DNA of 46,308 nt from Parerythrobacter sp. Its GTDB lineage: Bacteria; Pseudomonadota; Alphaproteobacteria; Sphingomonadales; Sphingomonadaceae. The stretch lies in contig JANQPE010000088.1 of the NCBI GenBank assembly GCA_028289565.1, positions 1 through 46,308 on the forward strand, read 5' to 3'. Every line of letters starts with the position of its first letter. Positions within the stretch are counted from its first letter, which is position 1. The position numbers and the translations under genes were made by a program. The notes under the pieces were generated by a model, which saw nothing but the letters and a program-made list of their open reading frames with translations, had not been told where the DNA came from and made no database searches. This document shows, piece by piece, positions 44,024 to 46,308 of this stretch.

Positions 44024-45016
44024 TTACTGACGCCTCTGACTAACTTCATCAGGCCCCAGGCCCAGACTATGAAAATCCGAACCCGCAAGGGGATCAAGAG
44101 AGTTGGCCCTGGCGATCTGGGCGACCCCCTCTTTGTCATTACCTTGTCGCAGGCTGATAATCCCTAGGCCATAGATGGCTGATGCGTCTTCTGGTTCGAT
44201 ACTCAGCGCAGCTTCAAAGTCATTCCTCGCTTCGGACCAGTCCGACTGCAGAATGTGAGCCAGTCCGCGATTGTTGAGATACAGGACGTCACTAGAGTTT
44301 AACGAGATTGCGCGATCAAGGTCAGAGATTGCTTCCTCGATCCGGCCTAGATGCAGGTACGAAAACCCGCGATTGTTATAGGTATCGGCATCAGTAGCAT
44401 TGAGCGCTATTGCAGCGTCGTAGTCTCTGATTGCTCTACGATAATCACCGAGATCGCCGAAAGCCACTCCTCGATTAGTTCGGTAAATGTCTTCTAGTGG
44501 ATTCAATTCAATGGCGGATGTGTAGTCCACGATGGCCGCATTTACGTCACCACTTAGATGGTGCGCTATCCCACGATTGTAAACAGCGGTCGAATAAGTC
44601 GGATCAATTGCAATGGCCACGCCATAATCGGCAATCGCATCCTCGAATTCGCCTCGATCTGCATAAGCGTTTGCACGAGCGTTATACGCTCTGGCGAACC
44701 TGGGGTCGGCTGCCACCGCTTCGCTATAGTCGGAAATTGCGCCAACATGGTCTTCACGCACCGCCCTGCTGTTTCCTCGCACATAGAGGGCTTCCGCAAG
44801 TTCGCGCCGAGATAACTGCCCAGCCTCGATTAGTGATGTACAGGCCTCTATGGTTACTTGAGGGGCGCGATCTTCACTTTGCCTGCGGCATTCGTTTGCT
44901 CTGTTCGACTCCTCACTAGCTAGCGCAGGCGTTGACGCTGCTGCTAATCCGCAACCGGCAAAGGCCGAATACATCATGCAAAAGACTATGTTCTTCACCA
45001 CCCGTGACCTTATCAA
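44024..45016 (-). CDS. TPR-repeat protein, exported or lipoprotein
   Basis: The 330-aa protein has a leader (VFCMMYSAFAGCGLAAASTP) with a lipobox-like AGC. About seven tetratricopeptide repeats follow, each with the W/Y..G..A....Y..AI.L.P rhythm: EALYVRGNSRAVREDHVGAI; RAYNARANAYADRGEFEDAI; AVYNRGIAHHLSGDVNAAIV; IYRTNRGVAFGDLGDYRRAI; TYNNRGFSYLHLGRIEEAIS; YLNNRGLAHILQSDWSEARN; AIYGLGIISLRQGNDKEGVA. It should fold as a protein-binding scaffold outside the cytoplasm. GC is about 50% in sampled lines, lower than its neighbours, which suggests acquisition. Partners are unknown. Confidence 0.85.
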   Translation of the reverse strand: MIRSRVVKNIVFCMMYSAFAGCGLAAASTPALASEESNRANECRRQSEDRAPQVTIEACTSLIEAGQLSRRELAEALYVRGNSRAVREDHVGAISDYSEAVAADPRFARAYNARANAYADRGEFEDAIADYGVAIAIDPTYSTAVYNRGIAHHLSGDVNAAIVDYTSAIELNPLEDIYRTNRGVAFGDLGDYRRAIRDYDAAIALNATDADTYNNRGFSYLHLGRIEEAISDLDRAISLNSSDVLYLNNRGLAHILQSDWSEARNDFEAALSIEPEDASAIYGLGIISLRQGNDKEGVAQIARANSLDPLAGSDFHSLGLGPDEVSQRRQ

Positions 45017-45115
45017 TTGCTATTGGCGGATCATTCCGAGGTCCGTCACACGTCACTAACGCCCACAAGGCATTTGACAACGTCCGCAATCGGGGCGCAA
45101 GCGCTCAGCCCGCCG

Positions 45116-45571
45116 TCACCGCCGCTCCCGGAAAAACCCCCGCAGCAATTCCGCCGCCTCGCCCTCGCCCATGCCGGAATAGACCTCCGGCCTGTGCAGG
45201 CACTGGCCCTGCTCGAACACGCGCGCGCCGTGCTCCACCGCCCCGCCCTTGGGGTCTGCCGCGGCGTAATAGAGCGTGGCGATCCGGGCATGCGCGATGG
45301 CGCCGGCGCACATCGCGCACGGCTCCAGCGTGACCCATAGCTCGCATCCGGCCAGCCGCTCCGAGCCGGTCGCTTGTGCCGCTGCCCGCAGTGCCACCAA
45401 TTCGGCATGGGCAGTCGGATCCCTGTCGATGCGCGGGCGGTTGTGCCCTTCGCCGATAATCATCCCGTCCTTCACCACCACCGCACCGACGGGAACCTCG
45501 CCCAGCCCGGCGGCTTCGCGCGCCAGCTCCAGCGCGCGCTGCATGGGTTCGGGGATCGGCCAGCGGGTCAT
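45116..45571 (-). CDS. tadA: tRNA-specific adenosine deaminase
   Basis: TadA converts adenosine 34 of tRNA-Arg(ACG) to inosine, and is essential in most bacteria. The 151-aa length is normal. The zinc site is [15 protein letters not shown] (His-Ala-Glu catalytic) and [18 protein letters not shown] (PCxxC). The substrate-binding tail is [19 protein letters not shown]. The ATG at 45571 is taken because upstream codons do not match the family; an ATG at 45544 is also possible. It diverges from rpmB across about 165 bases. Confidence 0.95.
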   Translation of the reverse strand: MTRWPIPEPMQRALELAREAAGLGEVPVGAVVVKDGMIIGEGHNRPRIDRDPTAHAELVALRAAAQATGSERLAGCELWVTLEPCAMCAGAIAHARIATLYYAAADPKGGAVEHGARVFEQGQCLHRPEVYSGMGEGEAAELLRGFFRERR

Positions 45572-45736
45572 GCCGGGCGCGCTAGCGGCGGGTGCGGATC
45601 GATGCAACTTTGCTTGACGATTCGCGAGGTCGCAGCTATGCGCGCGCCTTTCCGGGACAGACCTAGCGTTTGGGCCGACAGAATCACGGGCCATCGCACG
45701 ACGCTGGCCCCCAACCTAGAACGAACGAGAGATATC

Positions 45737-46024
45737 ATGTCGCGCATCTGCGAACTGACCGGCAAGGGCCGTATGACCGGCAACAATGTCAGCCATGCCA
45801 ACAACCGCACTAAGCGTGTCTTCCTGCCGAACCTCCAGCACGTCACGCTGATGAGCGAAAAGCTGGATCGCAGCTTCAGGTTCCGCGTGTCGACGCAGGG
45901 CCTGCGTTCGGTCGAGCACAATGGCGGCCTCGACAACTGGCTGCTCAAGACCAGGGACGACAAGCTGTCCGCGCGCGCGCTCAAGGTGAAGCGCGAGTTG
46001 CTCAAGGCGGAAAAGGCCGCCTGA
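45737..46024 (+). CDS. rpmB: 50S ribosomal protein L28
   Basis: The 95-aa protein starts [20 protein letters not shown] and continues [20 protein letters not shown]. It ends with the basic [15 protein letters not shown] helix. It has the typical L28 order, including the early Cys-x-x-Thr-Gly-Lys start and RTKRVFLPN. The start at 45737 is the only ATG giving this N-terminus; GAGAGA just before it is a moderate ribosome site. It is followed by a strong hairpin terminator inside the convergent neighbour. Confidence 0.97.
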   Translation: MSRICELTGKGRMTGNNVSHANNRTKRVFLPNLQHVTLMSEKLDRSFRFRVSTQGLRSVEHNGGLDNWLLKTRDDKLSARALKVKRELLKAEKAA

Positions 46025-46055
46025 CGGTCCAAACTCTCAGGGACCGGGCCGGGGC

Positions 46056-46308
46056 CTAGCCCCAACCGGGCCTGTCGTCGATTTTCGAAGGGCGCGCGGG
46101 ATTCTCGCGCGCCTTTTGCGTATCCGAAGGGTCCCAGCGCAGGCGATAGACGAGCGTGCGTTGCAATGCTCCGTTGTTATCGTCCGAGATGATCCACACG
46201 GTCAACGCGCCATCCTCGCGCGAGCGGACGGCCAGGCCTTCGAAATTGTCGGTTGGCAGCGGATCGGCCAGCTCGCCGAGCGTTTCGCCCGACCAGACCT
46301 CGCCCTCG
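46056..46308 (-). CDS. esterase-like activity of phytase family protein (C-terminal part)
   Basis: The open minus-strand frame runs from the window edge to TAG 46058-46056. It encodes about 84 codons of the C-terminus: EGEVWSGETLGELADPLPTD, NFEGLAVRSREDGALTVWII, SDDNNGALQRTLVYRLRWDP, then a basic tail. NFEGLA, SDDN and QRTLVY are the usual final blades of the esterase-like beta-propeller family (PF13449). Members are exported and poorly characterised. The start lies outside the window. Its coding region contains the terminator hairpin that serves rpmB. Confidence 0.82.
   Translation of the reverse strand, partial: EGEVWSGETLGELADPLPTDNFEGLAVRSREDGALTVWIISDDNNGALQRTLVYRLRWDPSDTQKARENPARPSKIDDRPGWG
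46091..46117 (+). terminator. intrinsic terminator of rpmB
   Basis: An 8-base perfect stem GGCGCGCG (46091-46098) and CGCGCGCC (46106-46113) with a GGATTCT loop is followed by TTTT (46114-46117). On the plus strand it lies 66 bases after the rpmB stop. On the minus strand no T run follows. It sits inside the end of the convergent gene. Confidence 0.8.

Overview
The window looks like a chromosomal piece of a GC-rich alphaproteobacterium of the order Sphingomonadales, probably Erythrobacteraceae-like. This is inferred from gene content and protein style (IhfB, MmcB, PAS_5-like and DUF2141 proteins, the amidohydrolase/POT peptide cluster, LytS/LytTR pair), not from a database match. Core lines that I tallied by eye are a little over 60% GC. 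No rRNA, CRISPR array, insertion sequence or integrase was seen.

Left part (1-23.1 kb, core). On the minus strand, a cut-off GtrA-like gene follows a UDP-galactopyranose mutase-like flavoenzyme. Then come tRNA-Leu(UAA), ihfB and a GntR/YtrA-type regulator. Divergent from the regulator is a plus-strand operon: POT peptide transporter, two exported amidohydrolase-family proteins (the second without the HxH metal motif) and NnrU. A minus-strand block follows: dxs, enoyl-CoA hydratase and alpha/beta hydrolase (overlapping genes); a 45-codon membrane-type gene, msrA and a Fur-family regulator; and rpe, heparinase-like and purH with no gaps. A DUF2141 protein, a lipid-kinase/nucleotidyltransferase pair, an M20 peptidase and an acyl-CoA synthetase complete this part.

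Middle part (about 23.1-31.2 kb, accessory island). This ends at the 3' end of tRNA-Arg(CCG). GC is lower (roughly 47-58% in sampled lines). It carries an exported orphan protein, a small lipoprotein flanked by short repeats, a start-less XRE regulator fragment, and a tight three-gene operon. That operon encodes a DGQHR-domain protein (DndB-like superfamily), an unrecognised 455-aa helical protein, and a DPPY-type adenine DNA methyltransferase. It is the best candidate for an undescribed DNA-modification or phage-defence system in the window.

Right part (31.3-46.3 kb, core again). It holds a small hypothetical gene, mmcB, a sterol-desaturase-like di-iron membrane protein overlapping a second DUF2141 gene, and a PAS protein. 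An envelope/periplasm cluster follows (alpha/beta hydrolase, M48-TPR protease, DsbA-like protein, M48-PDZ protease). Then come an HD-domain protein, a LytS/LytTR two-component pair, a large hairpin repeat, nadC and RNase T2. A lower-GC TPR lipoprotein-like gene looks acquired. It is followed by tadA, rpmB with a clear terminator, and the C-terminal end of an esterase-like phytase-family protein running off the right edge.
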